From DATLMR01 sp035634255 (GTDB lineage Bacteria > Acidobacteriota > Blastocatellia > UBA7656), in NCBI GenBank assembly GCA_035634255.1, contig DASQDI010000013.1, positions 1-38,382 of the forward strand: a stretch of DNA of 38,382 bases, read 5' to 3'. The notes under the pieces were generated by a model. It searched no databases. It saw only the letters and a list, made by a program, of their open reading frames with translations, and had not been told where the DNA came from. The position numbers and the translations under genes are program-made. Positions 9,425-17,972 of the stretch are shown here, one piece after another. Within the stretch, counting starts at the first letter, position 1. Every line of letters starts with the position of its first letter.

Positions 9425-9434
9425 CTGGCACTCC

Positions 9435-9484
9435 AAAAGGCGGCGGGCGGCGACAGGGCCTCGGATCGGCGGCCGCCCGCCGCC
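9435..9484 (-). terminator. GC-rich hairpin with U-tract between M16 and S46 genes
   Basis: A perfect 13-bp stem (9439-9451 with 9472-9484) has a 20-base loop and is followed on the minus strand by TTTTGGAG. The U-run therefore abuts the S46 ribosome binding site. The element should terminate part of the transcription coming from the M16 genes, lowering S46 and later genes, unless it can be opened. No separate promoter fits in the 68-base gap. Confidence 0.7.
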
Positions 9485-9492
9485 CGCCATCA

Positions 9493-10890
9493 TTAAAAGC
9501 CCGGCTGGGTTATCGACTTCGTGTCCAGCTTGGGCGCGTATTTCTTCGCGACGTTTTGAATCTCGCCCGATTTGCCTATGAGGACGAAGACGAGATTTTC
9601 GAGCGGGAAGTGCTGCTTGATGACGCGCTGGGCGTCCGAGAGCGTCATCGCGTCGAGCTTCGCGTAATAGTCGTTCACGTCGCGCTCGTCGAGGCCGAAG
9701 AACTCAAGCTGCGCGATGGTGGACGCGAGCTGGTCGGTGGTCTCGATCCGGGTCGGCATAATCCCCTTGATGTAAGCCTTGGCCGAGTCGAGGTCCTGCT
9801 GCGTTATGCCCTTCTCGTGCAGGGCCCTGAGCACCCCGAGCGTGCGGTCGATGGCCTCTTCGGTCTTCGCGTTCTGTGTGAAGGTGGAGATGGCGAAAGG
9901 CCCGCGCACCTTGCGCTCGCTGAAGCTCGACCCCGCCCCGTAGCTCAGCCCCGTCTTGATGCGCAGCTCCGTGTTGAGCATCGAAGTGAACCGGCCCCCG
10001 AGCAGGGTGTTGATCGCGTTGATGTAGACGCGGTCGGGCTCCATCCGGTTGATGCCGGCGTTGCCGATGATGAAGTAAGTCTGCGTCGAGTCTGGCTTGT
10101 CGATCAGGAGCAGGCGCTTGCCCGCGGCGGGGGTGATCTCCGGCAGGTTGATCGCGGGCGCGGGCTTGGTCGCCCACGCGCCGAACTTCTCCGTGAGCCG
10201 CCGCTCCATCTCCTCGGAGTTGAAGTCGCCCGCGACCGCGAGGATCGCCCCCGAGGGCGCGTAATGGGTCTGGTAAAACCTGACCACGTCGTCGCGGGTG
10301 ATCGCGGCGAGCGATTTTTCGTCCCCTCCCGTGGGCCGCCCGTAAGGGTGGCTCCCGTAGAGGTAGGAGGCGAAGTAGGTGCCGAGCACCGCGTCCGCCG
10401 AGTCCTTCGCCGACGCCACGCCGTCGATGCGCTGCTTGAGCAGCTTCGTCACCTCGTCCTGCGGGAAGGTCGGGTTCAGAAGGATGTCGGAGAGCAGGTC
10501 TAGCCCCTTGTCGATGTCCTTCTTGATGAACTCCGCGGTGCCGGTCGTGTAGTCGAAGGTCGCGCCCGCCCCGAGCTGCCCCCCGATGAAGTCGAGCTCG
10601 GCCGAGAGCTGGTCCGCGCTGCGCGTCTTCGTCCCCTTGCGCAGCAGCCCCGAGGTGACCGCGGCGAGCCCTTCTTTCCCCGGGGGGTCCGCGATGGACC
10701 CGGCCCTCAGGATGAAGTTGAGGCTGATGATCGGCACCTCGTGCTGCTCCATCAGCAGTACGGTCATCCCGTTCTTGAGCTTGACCTTCTTGTAAGGCGG
10801 GAGCTTCAGAGCGCCGCCCTGCGCCGAGGCCGGCGCGGCGCTTGAGGCCGCCATCAGTATGGCTAAAGATAAAATCAGAAATCGCTTCAT
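9493..10890 (-). CDS. M16 peptidase homologue lacking the zinc site (non-catalytic subunit)
   Basis: A 465-residue exported M16B-type protein with signal peptide (ends ASAQ). The HxxEH zinc motif expected near residue 80 is absent: GLAAVTSGLLRKGTKTRS stands there. The second domain keeps GGRFTSMLNTELRIKTGLSYG, the glycine/Arg/Tyr segment that non-catalytic M16B subunits contribute to the active site of their partner. Its upstream neighbour has the zinc motif but lacks this segment. In characterised bacterial M16B enzymes and mitochondrial processing peptidase, such pairs form obligate heterodimers, so I infer that these two genes encode one heterodimeric peptidase. GGAGGATTT precedes the ATG, 48 bases after the partner's stop. 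Confidence 0.93.
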   Translation of the reverse strand: MKRFLILSLAILMAASSAAPASAQGGALKLPPYKKVKLKNGMTVLLMEQHEVPIISLNFILRAGSIADPPGKEGLAAVTSGLLRKGTKTRSADQLSAELDFIGGQLGAGATFDYTTGTAEFIKKDIDKGLDLLSDILLNPTFPQDEVTKLLKQRIDGVASAKDSADAVLGTYFASYLYGSHPYGRPTGGDEKSLAAITRDDVVRFYQTHYAPSGAILAVAGDFNSEEMERRLTEKFGAWATKPAPAINLPEITPAAGKRLLLIDKPDSTQTYFIIGNAGINRMEPDRVYINAINTLLGGRFTSMLNTELRIKTGLSYGAGSSFSERKVRGPFAISTFTQNAKTEEAIDRTLGVLRALHEKGITQQDLDSAKAYIKGIMPTRIETTDQLASTIAQLEFFGLDERDVNDYYAKLDAMTLSDAQRVIKQHFPLENLVFVLIGKSGEIQNVAKKYAPKLDTKSITQPGF

Positions 10891-10938
10891 AATATTTTAA
10901 ATCCTCCGCGAGCCCTTAAACTCGCCCTTCATTCGCCC

Positions 10939-12303
10939 CTACTTGTTCTGCTCGCTGGCGGGGTTCTGGCCCGCGGGCGGAGCTTCGGGTATCAGGGTGG
11001 CGACCGTGCGGTTCTTCTCGTTGAAGTACTTCTGCGCGACCCTCTGTATGTCGGCCTTGCTGACCTTGTTCAGGTCGTCGGCGGTCGTGAAGAGCTTCTT
11101 GTAATCGCCGAAGAATACCTCGTAGGTCCCGAGCGTGTCAGCCTTGCCCGCAATCGTCTTCATGCGGCGGTAGAAGTTGGCGAGCAGGATGTTCTTAGCC
11201 TTTTCAAGCTCCTGGTCGGTGATCGACTGCGCCTTCACCTTGTCCAGCTCCTCGTACAGGGCGCGCTCGACCGCCTCGGGGGCCACGCCCGCCTTCGGCT
11301 GCACGGTTATGTCGAAGAGCATGGGGTCGAAGCTGAAGGTGATGCCGCCGCTGACGAACAGGGCGAGCTGGTCTTTATCGACGAGCCTCTGGTACATGCG
11401 CGAGCTCTGGCCGGATAAGAGCACCGTTTCGAGGACCTGGAGCGGGTAATAATCCGGGCTCGCGGTCTCAGGCACGTGGTAGCCGATGTTGAGCAGGGGC
11501 AGTTGCGCGAACTTTTTGACGACGACCCGCCGCTCGCCCAGCTGCTCCGGCTCTTTCGTCGTGACCTTCGGGGGCGGCGCGTTGGCCGGGATCGGCTCTA
11601 TGTACTTCTGGGCGAGCCTAATTATCTCGTCCGTTTTGACGTTGCCCACGACGACCATCGTCGCGTTAGACGGCGAGTAGCCCATCTTGAAATGGTCCTT
11701 CAGGTCTTCCATCGTCCAGTTCTCGATGTCGACGGCCCACCCGATCACCGGCCACTGGTAAGGGTGCGCGGTGAAGGCGGTCGCGTAGAGCTGCTCGCTC
11801 AGCAGCCCCGAGTTCTCCGAATCGACGCGCGAGCGCCGCTCGCTGTAGACGACCCCGCGCTCGCTCTCGATCACCTTCGGGTCGAAGCTGAGGTTCTGGA
11901 TGCGGTCGGCTTCCAGGTCGAATATCAGCTCAAGGGCCGAGGGCGTGAACCAGTCCTGGTAGACCGTCACGTCGTTGCTCGTGTAGGCGTTGTTGCGGCC
12001 CCCGGCGGCTTCCATCACGCGGTCGAACTCGCCCGGCCCGTACTTCTTCGCGCCGTTGAACATCATGTGTTCGAAGAAGTGGGATATGCCCGTCGTGCCG
12101 GGCCGCTCGTTGCGCGAGCCGATGCGGTAAAAGATGTACAGGGCCGCGCTCGGGATCGAGTGGTCTTCCTGCACCAGGATCTTCATCCCGTTCTTCAGCA
12201 TGTGCGTCTTCACGTCGAAGCTCTGCGCCCGCGCGCCCGCGTGCATCGAAACCAAAAGCAGCGAGGCTAAGCCAAGGCTCGCCGCTCTCTTAAATTGCTC
12301 CAT
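10939..12303 (-). CDS. M16 zinc metallopeptidase (catalytic subunit), exported
   Basis: A 454-residue exported zinc peptidase. The signal peptide ends near residue 26 (GARAQS). The inverted zinc motif HFFEH lies in GISHFFEHMMFNGAKK, and the third zinc ligand is expected in ESERGVVYSERR about 75 residues later. The C-terminal half has the second M16 domain (SGQSSRMYQRLVDKDQ) but not the Arg/Tyr glycine-rich segment, which the next gene supplies. It is the first gene of the five-gene run and the likely catalytic half of a heterodimer. A candidate promoter (12359-12387) lies upstream. CGGGGGAAAAAC precedes the ATG. Confidence 0.95.
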   Translation of the reverse strand: MEQFKRAASLGLASLLLVSMHAGARAQSFDVKTHMLKNGMKILVQEDHSIPSAALYIFYRIGSRNERPGTTGISHFFEHMMFNGAKKYGPGEFDRVMEAAGGRNNAYTSNDVTVYQDWFTPSALELIFDLEADRIQNLSFDPKVIESERGVVYSERRSRVDSENSGLLSEQLYATAFTAHPYQWPVIGWAVDIENWTMEDLKDHFKMGYSPSNATMVVVGNVKTDEIIRLAQKYIEPIPANAPPPKVTTKEPEQLGERRVVVKKFAQLPLLNIGYHVPETASPDYYPLQVLETVLLSGQSSRMYQRLVDKDQLALFVSGGITFSFDPMLFDITVQPKAGVAPEAVERALYEELDKVKAQSITDQELEKAKNILLANFYRRMKTIAGKADTLGTYEVFFGDYKKLFTTADDLNKVSKADIQRVAQKYFNEKNRTVATLIPEAPPAGQNPASEQNK

Positions 12304-12358
12304 AAGTTTTTCCCCCGTAGGCTAAGCCAGTATTTGTGTTGAATTGAGCTGGTAAGAA

Positions 12359-12387
12359 ATCCTAACGGATATGACTACCTCTATCAA
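12359..12387 (-). promoter_or_regulatory. Candidate sigma70 promoter of the hydrolase cluster
   Basis: TTGATA (12382-12387), a 17-base spacer and TAGGAT (12359-12364), read on the minus strand, lie 55 bases before the M16 start. The -35 matches consensus at five of six positions and the -10 at four of six. The rest of the 202-base divergent gap (12304-12505) holds only a short GCCGG hairpin and no further clear signal. Confidence 0.5.
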
Positions 12388-12505
12388 GTGATAATCAATT
12401 TCAATCCCGAGCTCGCCTGGCCCTATACTTGTAAGGTGGCCGCCCCGCGGCATGCCGGCTCAAGGCCGGCGGCGGATCGGTTGATGACTCACTGACAGAT
12501 TTTTT

Positions 12506-13231
12506 ATGCAGACGAATGAGATGCAATTCCAGACGCGGACGTTGGCGCTCGGCGGGGCGACCTACCGCTACCTCGTGTACGCGCCCCCGACGTGGACCCG
12601 CGACCGTCAGTGGCCGGTCGCCCTCTTCCTGCACGGCGCGGGGGAGCGGGGCGACGACAACATAGCCCAGACCCGGCTCGGGATCAGCCGCGCCATCCGG
12701 GAGCAGCACGCGGACTTTTCCTGCGTCCTGGTCCTGCCGCAGTGCCCGCGAAATCGCTGGTGGCCCGAGCCGGAGATGCAGGCCCACGCGCTCAAGGCCC
12801 TCGACCAGACGGTCTCCGAACTCAACGGCGACCCGAGCCGCGTCTATTTGACCGGGATGTCTATGGGCGGCTATGGCACTTGGGCGCTCGCCGCAGCCCG
12901 GCCCGAAAAGTTCGCCGCGCTCGCGCCCGTCTGCGGAGGCGTAAGCCCTCCCCCGTTCGCCGAGGCCCTGTTCGCGCTCCCGAAACTGCCCGCGGGGCTC
13001 GACCTCTACCGCATAGTCGCCGGGCGGGTCGGGAAGACCCCCGTCTGGATTTTTCACGGGGACCGCGACCCGATAGTCCCGGTCAGCGAATCGCGCAGGA
13101 TGGCCGAGGCGCTCAGGGCCGCCGGCGGAAACGTCCGCTACACCGAATACAAAGGCGTGGGGCATAATTCGTGGGAGTGGGCCTATAAAGAGCCGGACTT
13201 CTTCTCCTGGCTGCTCTCCCATAAGCGGTGA
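12506..13231 (+). CDS. Alpha/beta hydrolase (PHB depolymerase/prolyl oligopeptidase-like esterase)
   Basis: A 241-residue serine hydrolase of the alpha/beta fold. The oxyanion segment LFLHGAGERGDD, nucleophile elbow GMSMGG (Ser119), acid HGDRDPIVP (Asp188) and His220 in GVGHNSW are all in the expected order. This pattern is common in phospholipase/carboxylesterase and feruloyl-esterase-like proteins (dienelactone hydrolase superfamily). No signal peptide is seen, so it is probably cytoplasmic. The ATG at 12506 lacks a good ribosome site; ATG 12521 is an alternative. It is followed after 25 bases by the methyltransferase gene, likely in one transcript. The substrate is unknown. Confidence 0.9.
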   Translation: MQTNEMQFQTRTLALGGATYRYLVYAPPTWTRDRQWPVALFLHGAGERGDDNIAQTRLGISRAIREQHADFSCVLVLPQCPRNRWWPEPEMQAHALKALDQTVSELNGDPSRVYLTGMSMGGYGTWALAAARPEKFAALAPVCGGVSPPPFAEALFALPKLPAGLDLYRIVAGRVGKTPVWIFHGDRDPIVPVSESRRMAEALRAAGGNVRYTEYKGVGHNSWEWAYKEPDFFSWLLSHKR

Positions 13232-13256
13232 GGCAATCGTGGTCGTAGGAGCCTGA

Positions 13257-13877
13257 ATGGGACTGTACTCGAAATATATCTTCCCCCGCCTGCTCGACTG
13301 GAGCCTGGGGACCGGCCCGCACAGGAGGGAGCGGGAGCGGGCGCTCGCCCCTGCGAGCGGCCACGTGCTTGAGGTCGGCTTCGGCACGGGCCTGAACCTG
13401 CCGCATTACCCTCCCGCTGTCACGCGGCTCACGGCCATCGAGCCCGAGCGCATGCTGGCGGGCCGCGTGGCCCGGCGCATCAAGCAGGCGCGCATGCCGG
13501 TCGAGTTGAAGCACCTCGACGCCTCCGGGCGTTTGCCCTTCGGCGATGACACCTTCGACACGGTCGTCACGACCTGGACCCTCTGCTCGATTGCGAACGT
13601 CGCCCCGGCCCTATCGGAGATCCGCCGCGTGCTCAAGCCCGAAGGCCGGTACATCTTCTTCGAGCACGGCCGCAGCGAAGACGCGAGCGTCGCCCGGAGG
13701 CAGGACCTGTTAAACCCGGTCCATAAGATGTTCGCGGGCGGGTGCAGCCTCAACCGCCCCATAGATCAGCTCATCAGCTCCGGCGGCCTGAACGTCGTAA
13801 AACTCGAACGCTACCGAATGGCCGAGCTGCCGAAAGGCTTCGGGGAGATGTACCGGGGGGTCGCGCTCAAGAATTGA
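13257..13877 (+). CDS. Class I SAM-dependent methyltransferase
   Basis: A 206-residue Rossmann-fold methyltransferase. Motif I VLEVGFGTGLNLPHY binds S-adenosylmethionine, AIEP is the acidic end of strand 2, LPFGDDTFDTVVTTWTLCS is motif post-II/III, and RRVLKPEGRYIFFEHG is the strand-5 region. The pattern resembles the METTL7-like and phospholipid/quinone methyltransferases, but the substrate cannot be read from the sequence. GTAGGAG precedes the ATG at 13257. It sits 25 bases after the hydrolase gene and is not obviously linked to the dodecin gene downstream. Confidence 0.92.
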   Translation: MGLYSKYIFPRLLDWSLGTGPHRRERERALAPASGHVLEVGFGTGLNLPHYPPAVTRLTAIEPERMLAGRVARRIKQARMPVELKHLDASGRLPFGDDTFDTVVTTWTLCSIANVAPALSEIRRVLKPEGRYIFFEHGRSEDASVARRQDLLNPVHKMFAGGCSLNRPIDQLISSGGLNVVKLERYRMAELPKGFGEMYRGVALKN

Positions 13878-13908
13878 GTTCGCCCGCGCGGGCTTACGGG
13901 CCGCGCTC

Positions 13909-13939
13909 TTGCTTGCCTTCGCGCCCCGGTTAATATATT
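13909..13939 (+). promoter_or_regulatory. Possible promoter for dodecin
   Basis: TTGCTT (13909-13914) is followed by an AT-rich stretch containing TATATT (13934-13939), in the 146-base gap before dodecin. The spacer is 19 bases, or 16 to an overlapping TAATAT, so the match is loose. Confidence 0.3.
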
Positions 13940-14023
13940 TCATATATCTGTAGCACCCGAAGGCTCTCGACAGTGGACCTCGTAGCCTGACCCGCAGATG
14001 AATCCCGGACCGAAGGAGAGATC

Positions 14024-14248
14024 ATGGCAACCGACGTTTTCAAAGGCATCACGATTGTAGGCACGTCCAACCAGAGCTTCAGCCACGCCATCGAGGTGGC
14101 CATCGAGCGCGCGACCCAGACTTTGAGGGAGCTGAGGTGGTTCAAGGTGATCGAGCAGAGCGGCGGGATCAGAGAAGGGGCGATAGAGTATCAGGTGACG
14201 CTCGAAGTCTTCTTCAAGCTTCAAGGCGACGACAGCGCCGGGGCGTAA
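14024..14248 (+). CDS. Dodecin family flavin-binding protein
   Basis: A 74-residue protein that matches dodecin across its length: beta-alpha-beta-beta with VFKGITIVGTSNQSFSHAIE, a helix, then LRWFKVIEQSGGI and EYQVTLEVFFKL. Dodecins form hollow dodecamers that bind riboflavin, FMN or lumichrome and buffer free flavin; Trp39 and Gln57 sit where the aromatic and polar flavin contacts lie in characterised members. It is cytoplasmic. AAGGAGAG precedes the ATG. The next gene begins 23 bases after the stop, and the two may share a transcript. Flavin storage beside a dehydrogenase-like gene is suggestive only. Confidence 0.95.
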   Translation: MATDVFKGITIVGTSNQSFSHAIEVAIERATQTLRELRWFKVIEQSGGIREGAIEYQVTLEVFFKLQGDDSAGA

Positions 14249-14271
14249 TCAAACCAGACCGAGGGGAACCG

Positions 14272-15585
14272 ATGATTATGAGAAAAATCAATCGCGTGGC
14301 ACGCGCGGCGCGCGGCCCTATCGCTTTAACCGCGGCCGTGCACATTCTGGCCGTGCTCGCCTGCGCGCAGGCGACGCAGCAGCCTTCGGGCGGCGCGCCC
14401 GGCGCGAAGGCCCTGGAGCATCACGAAATCTCCCTGTCCAGCCTCCCGCCCCCGAAAGCGACTCCTTCGAAGATCAACCCTCCGAAGATGGCCCCGCGGC
14501 CGTCTGACGCGCAGTTCATCCTCCCGGAAGGGTTTCAGGTCGCGACCTTCGCGGAGGGCGACCTTCAGGAGCCGCGCTGGATGGCGCTCGCGCCGAACGG
14601 AGATGTCTTTCTGGCCGAATCGCGCGCGGGCCGCGTGACGATCCTGCGCGACGGCGACGGCGACGGCAGGCCCGAAGAGCGCTTCGCTTTCGCGACGGGG
14701 CTTGAGCAGCCTTTCGGCATGGCCTTCTGGCGCGACTACCTTTACGTCGCGAACACCAACGGGGTGGTGCGGTTCAGGTACAAGCCGGGGCAGACGAAGG
14801 CGGAAGGCGAGCCGGAGAAGATCGCCGAATTGCCGGGCCAGGGCTATAATCAGCACTGGACCCGCAACATAGTCTTCAGCCCCGACGGCTCGAAGATGTA
14901 CGTCAGCGTCGGCTCGAAGACCAACGTCGACGTCGAGCCGGACCCGCGCCGAGCCGCCATCAGCGAATACAACCCGGACGGCTCGGGCCATCGAATATTC
15001 GCGGGCGGCTTGCGCAACCCCGTCGGCATGGCTTTCTACCCCGGCACGCGCACCCTCTGGACCACCGTGAATGAGCGCGACCTGCTCGGGGACGACCTCG
15101 TCCCCGATTACCTCACGTCGGTTAAGGAAGGCGGCTTTTACGGCTGGCCTTACTCTTACCTCGGGCAGAACAGGGACCCGCGCCGCACCGAAGAGGCGGG
15201 CGACCTCGTCAAACGCGCCATCGTGCCCGACCTGTTAATCCAGGCTCACTCCGCCGCGCTCGGGCTCGTCTTTTACCAGGGCAATATGTTCCCGGCGGAG
15301 TATCGCGGGGACGCCTTCATCGCCCTTCGCGGCTCGTGGAATCGCGCGAAGCGGACCGGCTACAAGATCATCCGCGCGCGCTTCAGGAACGGGAAGCCGG
15401 TCGGAGGCTATGACGACTTCATCAAGGGATGGGCGCCGAGCGAAGACAGCCCCGAAGTCTGGGGCCGCCCCGTCGGGCTCCTCGTGCTGAGAGACGGCTC
15501 GATGCTCATCACGGACGACGGGGCCTCAAAGATATGGCGCGTGACTTACTCTAAAGGTGGCTCTAAAAACGGCCCTAAAAGATAG
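14272..15585 (+). CDS. Sorbosone/glucose dehydrogenase-like beta-propeller (PQQ-type), exported
   Basis: A 437-residue exported protein with a six-bladed propeller like the soluble glucose/L-sorbosone dehydrogenases that use PQQ. The start is ATG 14272 (MIMRKINRVARAAR) with GAGGGGA upstream; a longer frame from 14137 overlaps dodecin and is rejected. After a signal peptide or lipoprotein-like hydrophobic segment ending LAVLACAQA comes the propeller: LPEGFQVATFAEG, EPRWMALAPNGDVFLAE, GYNQHWTRNIVFSPDG, GGLRNPVGMAFYPGT, EGGFYGWPYSYLGQ, PLL-like repeats and ITDDGASKIWRV. The periplasm is the probable location. PQQ binding is inferred from family. The gene lies 17 bases before a TonB receptor and is probably co-transcribed with it, so the product may act on something the receptor imports or on the cell surface. 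Confidence 0.88.
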   Translation: MIMRKINRVARAARGPIALTAAVHILAVLACAQATQQPSGGAPGAKALEHHEISLSSLPPPKATPSKINPPKMAPRPSDAQFILPEGFQVATFAEGDLQEPRWMALAPNGDVFLAESRAGRVTILRDGDGDGRPEERFAFATGLEQPFGMAFWRDYLYVANTNGVVRFRYKPGQTKAEGEPEKIAELPGQGYNQHWTRNIVFSPDGSKMYVSVGSKTNVDVEPDPRRAAISEYNPDGSGHRIFAGGLRNPVGMAFYPGTRTLWTTVNERDLLGDDLVPDYLTSVKEGGFYGWPYSYLGQNRDPRRTEEAGDLVKRAIVPDLLIQAHSAALGLVFYQGNMFPAEYRGDAFIALRGSWNRAKRTGYKIIRARFRNGKPVGGYDDFIKGWAPSEDSPEVWGRPVGLLVLRDGSMLITDDGASKIWRVTYSKGGSKNGPKR

Positions 15586-15602
15586 CGCGGTGATCAAAGC
15601 TC

Positions 15603-17933
15603 ATGACTAAAGTGACGTCGAACGGACTCCGCATGGCGCGGGCGATTCTCCTGTCGCTCGCGCTCTGCCCTTTCGCGCCCGCGCCTAATGCTTTCGCGCA
15701 GAACTCCGGCGCGGCCGTTCGCGTCACGGGCGTAGTCGTCGATAAGCTCGGAGACCCGATAACGGACGCCCGGATCACTCTGTCGGGCGACGGGGCCGAT
15801 CTCAAACAGGCCGCCGACCGGGAGGGCCGCTTCAGCTTCGATTCCGTGACCGCGAGAGAGGCCACGCTCCACGTCACGGCTCCGGGCTTCGTGGCGGTGA
15901 AGCGAAGCTGGCGGGCGGGCGACGACGCGGACGAGCTCAGGATCACGATGGAAGTCGCGATTACCGGCTCCGTGGTGACCGTCACCGCGGACCGAACCGA
16001 GACGCGCGTGAGCGACACGGCCTCAAGCGTGGCCGTGCTCTCGGGCGAAGACCTGACCGCGACCTCGGCCCTCACGCTCGACGACGCATTGAGGCAGGTG
16101 CCCGGCTTCAGTCTCTTTCGCCGCTCCGGCAGCCGCACCGCCAACCCGACCTCGCAGGGCGTCTCGCTTCGCGGAGTAGGGGCGAGCGGGGCCAGCCGCG
16201 CCGCCGTGCTCGACGACGGGATTCCGATCAACGACCCCTTCGGGGGATGGGTCTACTGGGGCCGCGTCCCCCGCCAGTCCGTGGGCCGCGTCGAGGTCGT
16301 GCGCGGGGGCTCGTCGAGCCTCTACGGGACCGACGCGCTCGGCGGCGTGATCAATTTCATCCCGCGCGAGCCGGCGGGCTCGGCCCTCTCACTCGAAGCT
16401 TCTTACGGGAATCAGCAGACCCCGAGCGCGTCTCTGTTCGCGGGTGGGGGCCTCGGCCGGTGGCGCGCGTCACTCGCGGCGGAGGTCTTTCACACGGACG
16501 GCTACGTTCTCGTCGACGAGGCCGAGCGGGGGCGCGTGGACGTGCCGGCAGGCGCGGAGCATTCGACCTTGGAGCTGACCCTTGAGCGGCTGCTTTCGAC
16601 CCGCGGCCGGGTCTTCGCGCGCGGCTCTCTGTTCGAAGAATCGCGCGAGAACGGCACGCCCTTGCAGACCAACAGCACGCACGTCAGGCAGTTGGCCGCC
16701 GGGTTCGATTGGCAGTCCCCGCGCGCGGGCGCGCTCTCCGTCCGACTCTTCGGGGGCGATCAAATATTCAATCAGGACTTCTCCGCCGTCTCGGCCGACA
16801 GGAACAGCGAGTCGCTCACCCGCAGCCAGCGCGTGCCCGCGCAGCAGTTCGGCTTCACGGCGCAGGTCGCGCGCGCGGTTGGCTCGCGGCAGACCATCGT
16901 CGCGGGAGTGGACGCGCGCGAGGTGCGCGGCGCGAGCGACGAGCTCGGATTTTTCGGAGGGCGTTTGACTTCGGCTAGCGGCGCCGGCGGGCGCGAGCGA
17001 ACTGTCGGGGTCTTCGGGCAGGACATTATTCGGGTAGCCGACGACTGGATCGTCACCGTCGGCGGCCGCTTCGACCGCTGGCGCAATTACGACGCGCTCT
17101 CGACCACGCGCCCGCTCGCCGCGCCCGGCCCGACGCAGGTCACGACTTTCGAGGACCGGTCGGAGACCGCTTTCAGCCCGCGCCTCTCGGTGCTGCACAG
17201 GCTGGCGGATAACGTGTCGCTCGTGGCCTCCGGCTATCGCGCTTTTCGCGCGCCCACTTTGAACGAGCTTTACCGCTCCTTCCGCGTCGGCAACGTCGTC
17301 ACGCAGGCGAATGAAGACCTGCGGGCCGAGCGGCTCACGGGGGGAGAGGCCGGGGCCACTTTCGCGGCATTTGACAGAAGGCTGAACGTGCGCGGAGTCT
17401 TCTTCTGGAGCGAGATCACGAGGCCCGTCGCCAACGTGACTCTGAGCGTCTCGCCCGACCTGATCGTGAGGCGCAGGGTGAACCTCGGGCGCACCCGCTC
17501 GCGCGGAATCGAGGTGGAAGCGGACGCGCGCATCACGAGCAGCATCGTGGTCTCCGGCGGGTACCTGTTCGCAGACGCGACGGTGCTAGAGTTCCCGGCC
17601 AACCGCGAGCTCGAAGGCTTATGGCTCCCGCAGGTGCCGCACCATCAACTGACCTTTCAGGCCCGGTATATAAACCCGTCGAAGATGGTAATCGGACTTC
17701 AGGGCCGCTTCGCGGGGCTCCAATTCGACGACGATCAGAACCGCTTCGAGCTGGAAAGATTTTTCACTCTGGATGCGCTGGCTTCCCGGCCCGTCGCCCG
17801 CGGAGTCGAGGTCTTCGCCGCCTTCGAAAACATATTCAACGAGCGGTATTCAATCGGCCGCACGCCCGTGCGAACCGTCGGCCCGCCCTTCCTCGCCCGC
17901 ATCGGCATACGTGTCGACATCGGCGCGAAGTAG
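15603..17933 (+). CDS. TonB-dependent outer membrane receptor with carboxypeptidase-like regulatory domain
   Basis: A 776-residue outer membrane receptor. A signal peptide (to about residue 33, AFAQNS) is followed by a CarboxypepD-regulatory-like beta-sandwich (VTGVVVDKLGDPITDARITL), the plug (LSGEDLTATSALTLDDALRQ, VSLRGVGASGASRAAVLDDG, VEVVRGGSSSLYGTDALGG) and a 22-stranded barrel ending FENIFNERYS...RIGIRVDIGAK. The plug lacks features diagnostic for one ligand. The gene is translationally close to the sorbosone-dehydrogenase-like gene. It ends 39 bases before the convergent TIR gene; no clear terminator is visible in that gap. Confidence 0.95.
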   Translation: MTKVTSNGLRMARAILLSLALCPFAPAPNAFAQNSGAAVRVTGVVVDKLGDPITDARITLSGDGADLKQAADREGRFSFDSVTAREATLHVTAPGFVAVKRSWRAGDDADELRITMEVAITGSVVTVTADRTETRVSDTASSVAVLSGEDLTATSALTLDDALRQVPGFSLFRRSGSRTANPTSQGVSLRGVGASGASRAAVLDDGIPINDPFGGWVYWGRVPRQSVGRVEVVRGGSSSLYGTDALGGVINFIPREPAGSALSLEASYGNQQTPSASLFAGGGLGRWRASLAAEVFHTDGYVLVDEAERGRVDVPAGAEHSTLELTLERLLSTRGRVFARGSLFEESRENGTPLQTNSTHVRQLAAGFDWQSPRAGALSVRLFGGDQIFNQDFSAVSADRNSESLTRSQRVPAQQFGFTAQVARAVGSRQTIVAGVDAREVRGASDELGFFGGRLTSASGAGGRERTVGVFGQDIIRVADDWIVTVGGRFDRWRNYDALSTTRPLAAPGPTQVTTFEDRSETAFSPRLSVLHRLADNVSLVASGYRAFRAPTLNELYRSFRVGNVVTQANEDLRAERLTGGEAGATFAAFDRRLNVRGVFFWSEITRPVANVTLSVSPDLIVRRRVNLGRTRSRGIEVEADARITSSIVVSGGYLFADATVLEFPANRELEGLWLPQVPHHQLTFQARYINPSKMVIGLQGRFAGLQFDDDQNRFELERFFTLDALASRPVARGVEVFAAFENIFNERYSIGRTPVRTVGPPFLARIGIRVDIGAK

Positions 17934-17972
17934 AGCCTTGAAACCGGCTCCCGCAGCCCTTTTGACGGAAAT

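Noticed and set aside
12386..12405. Possible Fur-like box (GTGATAATCAATTTC) in the divergent gap
   Set aside because: Only a short half matches the Fur pattern, and the second half is missing.
14137..14271. Longer start for the sorbosone-dehydrogenase-like gene
   Set aside because: It overlaps dodecin, has no ribosome site and would bury the signal peptide.
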